NCBI GenBank assembly: GCA_963642145.1
Contig: CAVIFU010000003.1
Location: forward strand, 1-64,000
From: Stercoripulliclostridium_A sp963642145
Lineage (GTDB): Bacteria > Bacillota > Clostridia > Christensenellales > DTU072
DNA length: 64,000 nt
Direction of reading: 5' to 3'
A program made the position numbers and the translations under genes. The first letter of the stretch is position 1; the number at the start of each line of letters is the position of its first letter. The notes under the pieces are model-generated. The model did not search any database and was not told the DNA's origin. It saw only the letters and a list, made by a program, of their open reading frames with translations. Positions 53,095-59,598 of the stretch are shown here, one piece after another.

Positions 53095-54776
53095 TGGGAC
53101 TTAAAGTACTTATGCCTAACGCGATCTGGCAGGGCTATGACGCGACTACCGAACCTCTCGACGCCGAAACGCTGTATTCCAAAAGACCGGAGGACGGCGT
53201 CAAGGAAGACGTGTGGCGTTACACCGCCGTATACAGGGAGGACGGCAAAGTAAGGGTTATGACGCGCGTTATTCGCGCGGAAGACAGTCAAACGGCTGAT
53301 TCCCCCGCGATTTTGCTTGTAGGGGAATATCATCGTCCCCCGGACGACGCCTTTGTCATGAGCCTTGCAAAAGCCGGTTACACGGTTGTCGTGCCCGATC
53401 TGAGTTGTGTTTCCAAAAGCGAAAGAACTATTTTTCCGCCGTCGCTTGCTTACGGCGAATACGCTAAGTCCGGCGAGCATTTATATAAAGTGACTGAAAC
53501 GGCAAAGGATACCTGCCAGTACCTGTACTCCGTGATGGTCAAACGCACGGAAGTCTTTGTCAAGAAGCATATTTCGAGCGGCAAACTCATTATGGTAGGT
53601 ATGGGCGACGCGGTGGAAGTCGCGATGCAGGTAATGGGCTCAGGCGGTATTGCCGACGCTCTCGCATGCGTCAACGGTTCCGGATATCGCGAGTACATCA
53701 AGCGCAACAGGTACGGCGCGCGTTCGGAAGAAACGCTCATTATGGATGACGAACGCATGTGCTGGCTGACGGGCATAGCCTCCATAGCTTACGCCAAAAA
53801 CGTCAAGGTTCCCACCTTTATAGCCATAGGCAGTAACGCGCATCGCAGCGACGCCGACAGGCTCTCCAACCTATGCGCCTTGCTCGGGACGGACGAAGTG
53901 ACTACCGTCATCAGTCCGCGCGCCGGCGACTTTATGTTGCCGGAGGCGTATACGAGTTTGCTTATTTGGCTGCATGCGGTGTCCGTCGGCGAAGCCTCGA
54001 TGCTCCCGTCCGTTCCGGAACTCAAAATAGAGGTCAAGGAAGACGGACGTCCGCATTTGGAAGCGGTTTGCGATCCGTGTTCGATGATTAAACGCGTGAC
54101 GTTCTACTACGCGATCAAGTCTTATAACCACGAGGTCAGGGATTGGCGCGAGATGGAAGGGCTTTCGGTTTCGCACAACGAGTACATGGCAACGCTAACC
54201 AATTATGACGAAAACGAGCCGCTGTTTGCCTTTGCGGAAGCCGAGTACGAGAACGGATTCACGATAACCTCTCTCATAGAATACGCCGAGCTCAAAGGAC
54301 TTAACGTCCGTCCGTCCAAGGCGGCGTTCGGCGACGTCGTGGTAGTCTATCGGGCAGGCGGTGACGAGAGCGGCTTTGTAGCCGACTATGACGGCGACGT
54401 ACTGATGGATAAGGACATCAGGACGGTGACGACGCCTAAGGGTATGGAAGGCGTCGTATCCGAATGCGGAGGACTCAGAACATACCACTTTTTTGCCGGC
54501 GCCGACGCAAGTTCGGATAAGCTGTTGCAAATAGATTTTTACGCCGAACACGACGTGGACGTCCGCGTTTCGGTGATGGGAGATACCGATGACGGCACAA
54601 GGACATATTGCGCAAATATCAAGATTGGGGACACTAACGGCTACTTTTCGGACACCAAATTCGCGCTTACGGATTTCAAAGACGAAACAATGCGTTCCCC
54701 CGCAAGTTGGTCCAAAATCAAAGTTATATCCATACACGGCGACGGACTCGTAATAGGGAGTATATTGTTTATATGA
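53094..54776 (+). CDS. Alpha/beta-hydrolase-like protein with degenerate nucleophile elbow
   Basis: 560 residues, no signal peptide. The first 300 residues look like an alpha/beta-hydrolase of the acetyl-xylan-esterase/dienelactone-hydrolase kind: A-I-L-L-V-G-E-Y-H strand near 72-80, G-Y-T-V-V-V-P-D-L near 95-103, and a strand-turn-helix at 165-175. There the usual G-x-S-x-G elbow reads G-M-G-D-A, with no Ser or Cys, so classical esterase activity is unlikely. Residues about 300-560 form beta-rich domains without a family I can name. The gene starts in the last base of the ATPase stop (TAATG) and its stop overlaps the signal peptidase start (ATGA), so all three are translationally coupled. 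Confidence 0.55.
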   Translation: MGLKVLMPNAIWQGYDATTEPLDAETLYSKRPEDGVKEDVWRYTAVYREDGKVRVMTRVIRAEDSQTADSPAILLVGEYHRPPDDAFVMSLAKAGYTVVVPDLSCVSKSERTIFPPSLAYGEYAKSGEHLYKVTETAKDTCQYLYSVMVKRTEVFVKKHISSGKLIMVGMGDAVEVAMQVMGSGGIADALACVNGSGYREYIKRNRYGARSEETLIMDDERMCWLTGIASIAYAKNVKVPTFIAIGSNAHRSDADRLSNLCALLGTDEVTTVISPRAGDFMLPEAYTSLLIWLHAVSVGEASMLPSVPELKIEVKEDGRPHLEAVCDPCSMIKRVTFYYAIKSYNHEVRDWREMEGLSVSHNEYMATLTNYDENEPLFAFAEAEYENGFTITSLIEYAELKGLNVRPSKAAFGDVVVVYRAGGDESGFVADYDGDVLMDKDIRTVTTPKGMEGVVSECGGLRTYHFFAGADASSDKLLQIDFYAEHDVDVRVSVMGDTDDGTRTYCANIKIGDTNGYFSDTKFALTDFKDETMRSPASWSKIKVISIHGDGLVIGSILFI

Positions 54777-55354
54777 CGACCAAGCGCAGAATAATTACAA
54801 TAATAGTAGACATAGTGATTTTGGCGTGCATAGTAGTGGGCGCGTTCTATCTGTCCAACTACCTGTTCGGCACCATACCCATCGAAGGACCTTCCATGGA
54901 AACTACCGTCCATGACGGCGACGTCGTCTTGTACTACAAGCAAGGCACGTATAAGCGCGGCGACATAATCGTATTCAACACCCATCAACTCAACGATTCG
55001 GGCGTGGAAAGACTGTTTATCAAGAGGATAATCGCGCTCGGCGGAGATACGGTTGAAATCAAACAATACGAGGACGGCGAATACTACATTTATGTGAATG
55101 GCGAAAGGCAGACGGAAGACTATTTGCCCGACAACGTGCCCAACGCGCGCGAAAGGGACGCTTTGCAGAGTTCTTACGTAGTCGTGCCGGAAGGTTGCTT
55201 TTATTATTGCGGCGATAACCGCTTGAATTCCAGCGATTCGCGCACCGGGACCGACGTTTTCGGCAGAATTGACTCCATCCTCGGCAGAGCCGTAATGCGT
55301 TACAAAAAAGACGGATTGATTATAAGCGATTTGGAATTACTTAAACGTCCGTAA
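54773..55354 (+). CDS. lepB: Signal peptidase I
   Basis: 193 residues from ATG 54773, which overlaps the previous stop as ATGA; longer in-frame versions start inside the previous gene and are rejected. One N-terminal membrane helix (about 8-30) is followed by the catalytic Ser41 in G-P-S-M-E, general-base Lys84 in F-I-K-R-I-I-A-L-G-G-D, and the Y-Y-C-G-D-N-R-x-N-S-x-D-S-R box near 143-156. This is the compact Gram-positive (SipS-like) form of the enzyme, which cleaves Sec/Tat signal peptides on the outer membrane face. It closes a block coding a secreted protease and a lipoprotein, so a role in maturing those or the large surface proteins is plausible but not shown. Confidence 0.95.
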   Translation: MTTKRRIITIIVDIVILACIVVGAFYLSNYLFGTIPIEGPSMETTVHDGDVVLYYKQGTYKRGDIIVFNTHQLNDSGVERLFIKRIIALGGDTVEIKQYEDGEYYIYVNGERQTEDYLPDNVPNARERDALQSSYVVVPEGCFYYCGDNRLNSSDSRTGTDVFGRIDSILGRAVMRYKKDGLIISDLELLKRP

Positions 55355-55384
55355 AAAAAGGCAAGCCGCAACTTGCCTTTTTCT
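55353..55384. terminator. Bidirectional terminator between convergent genes
   Basis: AAGGCAAG / CTTGCCTT stem flanked by seven A residues on the left and TTTTT on the right, so it can act for the signal-peptidase block on plus and the acyltransferase operon on minus. Confidence 0.88.
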
Positions 55385-55387
55385 TTA

Positions 55388-55408
55388 CCGCGCCGCGGCG
55401 CGGTTTTT
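55388..55408 (+). terminator. Second GC-rich terminator hairpin
   Basis: CCGCGCC-GC-GGCGCGG palindrome followed by TTTTT. It backs up the preceding hairpin in the 66-base gap between convergent genes. Confidence 0.75.
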
Positions 55409-55420
55409 AGTTATTTTTAA

Positions 55421-56719
55421 TTATTTATTGTTTTCCGCAATAAACTTTTTGATGTTGCCTTCTATTATGTCAAAGAAGCGCGATATGTTTTTTGCGTCCT
55501 CGTCGTTGCATTTTACCGCTATGGTCATGGTGAGTTCGCCGTTTATGGACGTCAGCGCAAGCTGCATGTAGGGCTTATACTTGATTGCGCCCGTCATGAA
55601 GCCGTCGAGCGGTTTGAGTCCCGCCATGCTCAGTGCGTCCGGATCGAGTATACCGATGTTGCTCATGCCGATAAGCGGATTGAGATAGCCGATTTTTATG
55701 GCAATTTCACTTATCGAATAGGGGAAAACGGTGTACGCAAGGTTGAGTAGGGGTAAACTGTACAGACCCATGAATTTATCGTGCTTACTCTTGCGTATGG
55801 AGTGCAACACTTTGATGAGCGTGTCGTTTATCGTTTCGCCTACGCCGTTTACCGAACATTGCATAAAGCCCGTGTGATTTGTCAGTCCGCCGGCGTCCGA
55901 ACCGCCCTCGATGTGCCTACGTAAATCCACCATGCAAGGTATGGTCAGAGTGTCCGTTTTGGGATAATCCGCGAACTCGTACAGACTGTGGATGTATACG
56001 GTAAGCATGAGGTCGTTGACGGTTACACCGTACTTTTTGCCCGTTTGACGGAATGCTTCGAATGTCTCCGCGTCGATTTTGCGCAAGTTGATTCTCGGCT
56101 TGTCATCGTCACTTTGGGGACTCAAAGGAAAGTAATGGGTATCCTTAACCGAGGAAATATTCTTGTATAGCTTCTTTGCTGTTTCGGAATCTATATCGTC
56201 TAACTTGGTGTAAACCTGCTCATAGGAGCGCGTCCCGGTCTTGATATTTATGTCCGCGTCTCCCGTTAGGAGAGAGGTGTAGTTTGCGGCAAGGCGTTTG
56301 AGAAAGTATTTGAAGTCACCGCCGTCAAAGCACATGTGGTTGACTATCATGCATAGCGTAGACTTGCCGTCGGCGTTAATGATGCGCATACGGAATTGCA
56401 CGTTCGACGTGACGGGTATCGAGCTTGTGATAAACGAGTCTATCTCCGCGTCAAGCTCTTCGGGGGCAACGGTGACGACGGATAGAATGTCGTCTACCGA
56501 GTAGTCCTCCACCACCCAATACGGATTGATGACGCTGTCGTGGAAGGATGAGTGCAGTACCGGCACCTTCTCAACCGTGCCTATAAGCACGGTTTTGAGT
56601 GCGGGGATATCTATCAAGCCGTCGTATTTGAGGACGGCGTGAACCATTCTGTCATAGTAATTGCGGAACAAATATTGCATTTTGTCCCACATTTCGGCTT
56701 TGAGTTTACGTTTTGCCAT
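55421..56719 (-). CDS. Condensation-domain/alcohol-acetyltransferase-like acyltransferase
   Basis: 432 residues from the ATG at 56719-56717, one base after the upstream stop with GGAGTGG before it; the longer in-frame start lies inside the upstream gene. The CoA-dependent acyltransferase/condensation signature H-H-x-x-x-D-G appears as N-H-M-C-F-D-G near residues 127-133, keeping the second, catalytic His but replacing the first. A second half beginning near residue 220 has the T-V-N-D-L-M-L-T-V pattern of the family's C-terminal lobe. Members transfer acyl groups to alcohols or amines in lipid, polyketide or peptide conjugates. Paired with a HAAS-like membrane protein; substrate unknown. Confidence 0.7.
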   Translation of the reverse strand: MAKRKLKAEMWDKMQYLFRNYYDRMVHAVLKYDGLIDIPALKTVLIGTVEKVPVLHSSFHDSVINPYWVVEDYSVDDILSVVTVAPEELDAEIDSFITSSIPVTSNVQFRMRIINADGKSTLCMIVNHMCFDGGDFKYFLKRLAANYTSLLTGDADINIKTGTRSYEQVYTKLDDIDSETAKKLYKNISSVKDTHYFPLSPQSDDDKPRINLRKIDAETFEAFRQTGKKYGVTVNDLMLTVYIHSLYEFADYPKTDTLTIPCMVDLRRHIEGGSDAGGLTNHTGFMQCSVNGVGETINDTLIKVLHSIRKSKHDKFMGLYSLPLLNLAYTVFPYSISEIAIKIGYLNPLIGMSNIGILDPDALSMAGLKPLDGFMTGAIKYKPYMQLALTSINGELTMTIAVKCNDEDAKNISRFFDIIEGNIKKFIAENNK

Positions 56720-56720
56720 A

Positions 56721-57566
56721 TTACCACTCCGTATAATATTTTTCGTCGGTTTCGTTGTTGTCGAGGTGCTTTTTGAGTACGTGTTTGGCGCGTTCTTTGC
56801 GGAGCGAGGCAATATAAATTACCACTGCGGCTATGGCGAGTACGGCGGTGCCCACGACGAGTAACCAGCCGGGATGCCAAGGCATTGCGTGAGAAACGCC
56901 GAGCATGACGTAGAGCATTACCGAAGTAAGGAAGGTCGAAGAAAGCGTTTCCGGCACGGCGGACTTATTTTTGACAACGTACGCAACCGCCACGTTGAGC
57001 CAACTTATCGCAAGGGGAATTACGAGGAAGGTAAACCAATCGTACACGGGCTTACCGCAACACATATGGGCGATGAGGTAACTGTATACGAGTAGGAGCG
57101 TCAGAACAGCGCTTCCCGTCAGGCGCGGAACGAGGGTGTGTCCGTTTTTTATGGATTTGACAAACAAGAGAACGAGCGGAACGCATGCGCCGACGATGAT
57201 TACGCCTACCGGGATGAGCCAAGACACGCGCCAAGCCACGGCGCCCGTAATGCTGAGTCCGAGGTAAAGTCCGAGGGTAAGGGCAATCGACAAAGCTATC
57301 ACGGAAGAAACGATAAAGCCGCGAGTGATGCGCTTAGGTTTTTCCGCAAGAGATTTTTGGAAGTCGGCAAGAGTTTTTTGGAAATCTCCGAGAGAGCCGA
57401 TGCAAAGTTTGTAGATGGCGTCTTCGTTGTCCATACCCTTTATGCGACAATCCTGGGCATACTCTTCGAGCTCACGTAAAGTTTGTTTGCGAAATTCCAT
57501 CGCAGAACGCGTAGGCGGAATTTGACGGAATTGTTCCTCGAGAAAACGTTTGAATCTTTCGGTCAT
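56721..57566 (-). CDS. HAAS-like multi-spanning membrane protein
   Basis: 281 residues. The N-terminal 70 residues form a charged helical bundle (L-R-E-L-E-E-Y then C-I-G-S-L-G-D-F) that resembles the HAAS/DUF1700-type domain. Five to seven hydrophobic segments follow from about residue 95, ending in a basic tail. The start has an AGGAGG site and a consensus promoter. HAAS proteins usually lie beside a PadR-type regulator gene, but none is visible here. It heads a two-gene operon with the acyltransferase, so it may regulate or accompany that enzyme at the membrane. Function is not established. Confidence 0.6.
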   Translation of the reverse strand: MTERFKRFLEEQFRQIPPTRSAMEFRKQTLRELEEYAQDCRIKGMDNEDAIYKLCIGSLGDFQKTLADFQKSLAEKPKRITRGFIVSSVIALSIALTLGLYLGLSITGAVAWRVSWLIPVGVIIVGACVPLVLLFVKSIKNGHTLVPRLTGSAVLTLLLVYSYLIAHMCCGKPVYDWFTFLVIPLAISWLNVAVAYVVKNKSAVPETLSSTFLTSVMLYVMLGVSHAMPWHPGWLLVVGTAVLAIAAVVIYIASLRKERAKHVLKKHLDNNETDEKYYTEW

Positions 57567-57607
57567 ATAGTACCTCCTATATTGTGGCTGTTTGCCTATC
57601 TAATCAG

Positions 57608-57636
57608 ATTATATACATAAACGATTTAGTCGTCAA
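57608..57636 (-). promoter_or_regulatory. Sigma-A promoter for the HAAS/acyltransferase pair
   Basis: On the minus strand TTGACG (57636-57631), 17-base spacer, TATAAT (57613-57608). The start codon lies 42 bases downstream with AGGAGG. Confidence 0.9.
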
Positions 57637-57657
57637 GCGTTTTAATTGAATTTTCGA

Positions 57658-58551
57658 CTAAACTCTGTTTTTTGTGTTGTCGTAGCAGAATGCGCGCGTC
57701 AGGTCGTTGGTTTCTTTGCTTTCACGCCAATCCGGTTGCACCACGTTGAATACGTGAATGAGTTTGTTTGTCTGTTTTTCGCGCGGATAGTAGCATAATT
57801 CCGCCGTTGCGCCGGTATCTTTGTAAGCCGTATAAGTTTTGATTACCGTGCCGCGCAAAAAGTCGCCGTCGCATGTGATAAACATCGTCGGGATACGATT
57901 ATTGCCAATCGACGGAACAAAATCCACATATTTTGCGTAAGGCTTGTCTTTGAGCCGTCCGAGCAAGGGTTTCAAATAGGCGTGCGCCAATGGGAGCTTA
58001 TATAGATTCGATACGTTGTGCGCGCCGCACGTATAAACGGCTGCGCGGAATGCGCACGTAGGCGTTACGCCGTAAGATAGAGCCTGTTCGGGGTTTGCTA
58101 TCGCGTTCGTTACGATGCCGGCAAGGTGTCCGCCGGCAGAGTCCCCGGTGATAAACATATTGTTCACATCGAGATTGTATTCCTCCGCATGCGCGGTAAA
58201 ATAGGACAGAGCCTCGAATATATCTTTGACTTGGTCGCCGAGGGTGACTTCGGGAGTTAGGCGGTAACTCAAATTGATTACCCGCAAACCGCGCTTTGCC
58301 ATAGACAGGCAGTAAGCCTTGTTCAGTTCCTTATCGCCGTAGTACCATCCGCCTCCGTGTATATCGACAAGTACGGGGTATTTTCCGTCCTTGTCGGGAG
58401 CGTAAATATCGGCGCGGTGAAGTATGTGCCCGTCGGCGGAATAGGGTATGTCGTTAAGCTCGTACAACCCTTTTTCATATGTGATTTCCGCCATGCGTTT
58501 GCGGTCGCTTCGCGCAACGCGGTTCCAAAATTTTTGAAATATCGTAGCCAT
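57658..58551 (-). CDS. Alpha/beta-hydrolase esterase (BD-FAE/Aes-like)
   Basis: 297 residues from ATG 58551; a GTG six codons upstream is possible but lacks a ribosome site. The oxyanion-hole motif H-G-G-G-W is at about 65-69 and the nucleophile elbow G-D-S-A-G-G at about 136-141, with Asp in C-D-G-D and His in K-L-I-H-V near the end as the remaining triad. This is the hormone-sensitive-lipase/BD-FAE type of carboxylesterase, acting on acetylated or feruloylated sugars or short acyl esters. No signal peptide. It begins about 30 bases after the phosphatase-like gene stop and is probably co-transcribed with it. Confidence 0.88.
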   Translation of the reverse strand: MATIFQKFWNRVARSDRKRMAEITYEKGLYELNDIPYSADGHILHRADIYAPDKDGKYPVLVDIHGGGWYYGDKELNKAYCLSMAKRGLRVINLSYRLTPEVTLGDQVKDIFEALSYFTAHAEEYNLDVNNMFITGDSAGGHLAGIVTNAIANPEQALSYGVTPTCAFRAAVYTCGAHNVSNLYKLPLAHAYLKPLLGRLKDKPYAKYVDFVPSIGNNRIPTMFITCDGDFLRGTVIKTYTAYKDTGATAELCYYPREKQTNKLIHVFNVVQPDWRESKETNDLTRAFCYDNTKNRV

Positions 58552-58582
58552 TGGCGTCCCAAAAATCACGCTATTTAGTAGC

Positions 58583-59377
58583 TCAGACTACCAAATAGTA
58601 GTGATAAATATTCATATCCTTAGTGATGTTCTTGCCGTGATTACCGAGCCCGTACCACTCTCTGTGCACGCCGTGGTCGGGGCTGAACGCCATAAACGTA
58701 TCGTAGCCCTTGTAATTTTCTTTGACGGCTTCGTAGAGCTCGGCAAATGTTGCCGCATGGTGTCTTGCCGCGTTGAGGGCGAGTCGCGATTCAGGGTAAG
58801 TCGCGTGCATGACGCTGTCGTATTCCATGTTGTACAGTTCTATTATGTCGTACTCTTTGCTTGCGATGAGTTCGAGCGCTTTTTCCGTGGCGGTCCTGTC
58901 GGATGAGGTCAGGAAGTAGTCTATTTTGCGCTCCGCAAAGAGTATCGGTATACTTTGCCCCGCAACGGATACGAGGGCGACTTTTTTGTGCGCGGCGCTC
59001 CAACGGTCGAACAGGGAATCGGTGGTAAGCAGGTGCTTGTCGTAGGACCGTATGCCGTGTTCTTCGGGCGTGGCTCCCGTAAACATCGTGCCGAAGCATA
59101 CCGGAGTTTTGGGCGGAAACGACGTCAGGTAGGGCACTCTGAGCTGAGCTATTGCGGTAACGGGCGCCATGATGTCGGTGTATTTATCGGCAAACCATTG
59201 CCCGATGGCGTCCGGGTTGTATATCACGGCGCGATCGACGGTGTCTTTACCCGTTTTTTCACGAACGAGCGCGTTTATCTCGGGGACGTTTGTCTTGGCA
59301 AACTCGGGTGCTTCGACTCCCGTAATTTGCGCGACGCTTTCGGCAAAACCCGTTAGCGGGATAGAGTTAAATTCCAT
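58583..59377 (-). CDS. Alkaline-phosphatase-superfamily protein (type I phosphodiesterase-like)
   Basis: 264 residues. ATG 59377 is chosen because GGAGGT lies 7 bases upstream and an extended -10 promoter precedes it; the reading frame stays open for 68 more codons upstream, but that stretch is the promoter region. Metal and catalytic landmarks are visible: Y-N-P-D near residue 54 (first metal Asp), T/C-F-G-T-M-F-T-G-A-T-P-E-E-H-G-I near 88-103 (nucleophile Thr and following signature), a Y-D-S-V-M-H-A segment, and F-S-P-D-H-G-V-H plus G-N-H-G-K near the C-terminus. The family cleaves phosphodiesters, pyrophosphates or related esters. It is shorter than most relatives. Co-directional with the esterase downstream. 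Confidence 0.78.
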   Translation of the reverse strand: MEFNSIPLTGFAESVAQITGVEAPEFAKTNVPEINALVREKTGKDTVDRAVIYNPDAIGQWFADKYTDIMAPVTAIAQLRVPYLTSFPPKTPVCFGTMFTGATPEEHGIRSYDKHLLTTDSLFDRWSAAHKKVALVSVAGQSIPILFAERKIDYFLTSSDRTATEKALELIASKEYDIIELYNMEYDSVMHATYPESRLALNAARHHAATFAELYEAVKENYKGYDTFMAFSPDHGVHREWYGLGNHGKNITKDMNIYHYYLVV

Positions 59378-59395
59378 ATTGCTACCTCCGCGAAC

Positions 59396-59401
59396 ATTAT
59401 A
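59396..59401 (-). promoter_or_regulatory. Extended -10 promoter of the phosphodiesterase-like gene
   Basis: TATAAT preceded by TGG on the minus strand, 18 bases before the start codon; the region 17 bases upstream has no good -35 box, as is usual for extended -10 promoters. Confidence 0.7.
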
Positions 59402-59477
59402 CCACAAAACGTTTTGCTTTGGTATATATTTTTCGGCGGTAAAAACGGCGTTTTCGAACTTTGTCATACACCCGAGC

Positions 59478-59493
59478 GTTAAATTATCGTAAA
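59478..59493. repeat. 16-base repeat, copy 2 (GTTAAATTATCGTAAA)
   Basis: Exact match to 13182-13197, same orientation, here in the 221-base divergent gap between the phosphodiesterase-like gene and the large surface gene, 105 bases before the latter's start. Confidence 0.45.
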
Positions 59494-59537
59494 TAAATCC
59501 CGCGCGCCATTGCGCGATAATAATATTTAATATATAA

Positions 59538-59566
59538 TTGACACAGCGGAAGTTCCGCGCAATAAG
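59538..59566 (+). promoter_or_regulatory. Probable promoter of the right-edge surface gene, with inverted repeat
   Basis: TTGACA at 59538-59543 with a weak AATAAG -10 at 59561-59566 (17-base spacer). A perfect inverted repeat GCGGAA-G-TTCCGC (59546-59558) fills the spacer, an operator-like placement. The weak -10 and the palindrome suggest a regulated promoter. Confidence 0.5.
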
Positions 59567-59598
59567 CACGTAACGGGGCAAACCCTAAGGATATTCGA

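Noticed and set aside
54707..54772. 22-residue extension of signal peptidase I
   Set aside because: Lies within the preceding gene; ATG 54773 forms an ATGA overlap and gives the normal short cytoplasmic tail before the membrane helix.
56720..56812. N-terminal extension of the acyltransferase
   Set aside because: Ser/Thr/Lys-rich antisense-frame artefact inside the upstream membrane gene; the ATG at 56719 has a ribosome site and follows that stop by one base.
59378..59581. 68-residue extension of the phosphodiesterase-like protein
   Set aside because: It would cover the extended -10 promoter and the GGAGGT site that clearly serve the ATG at 59377.
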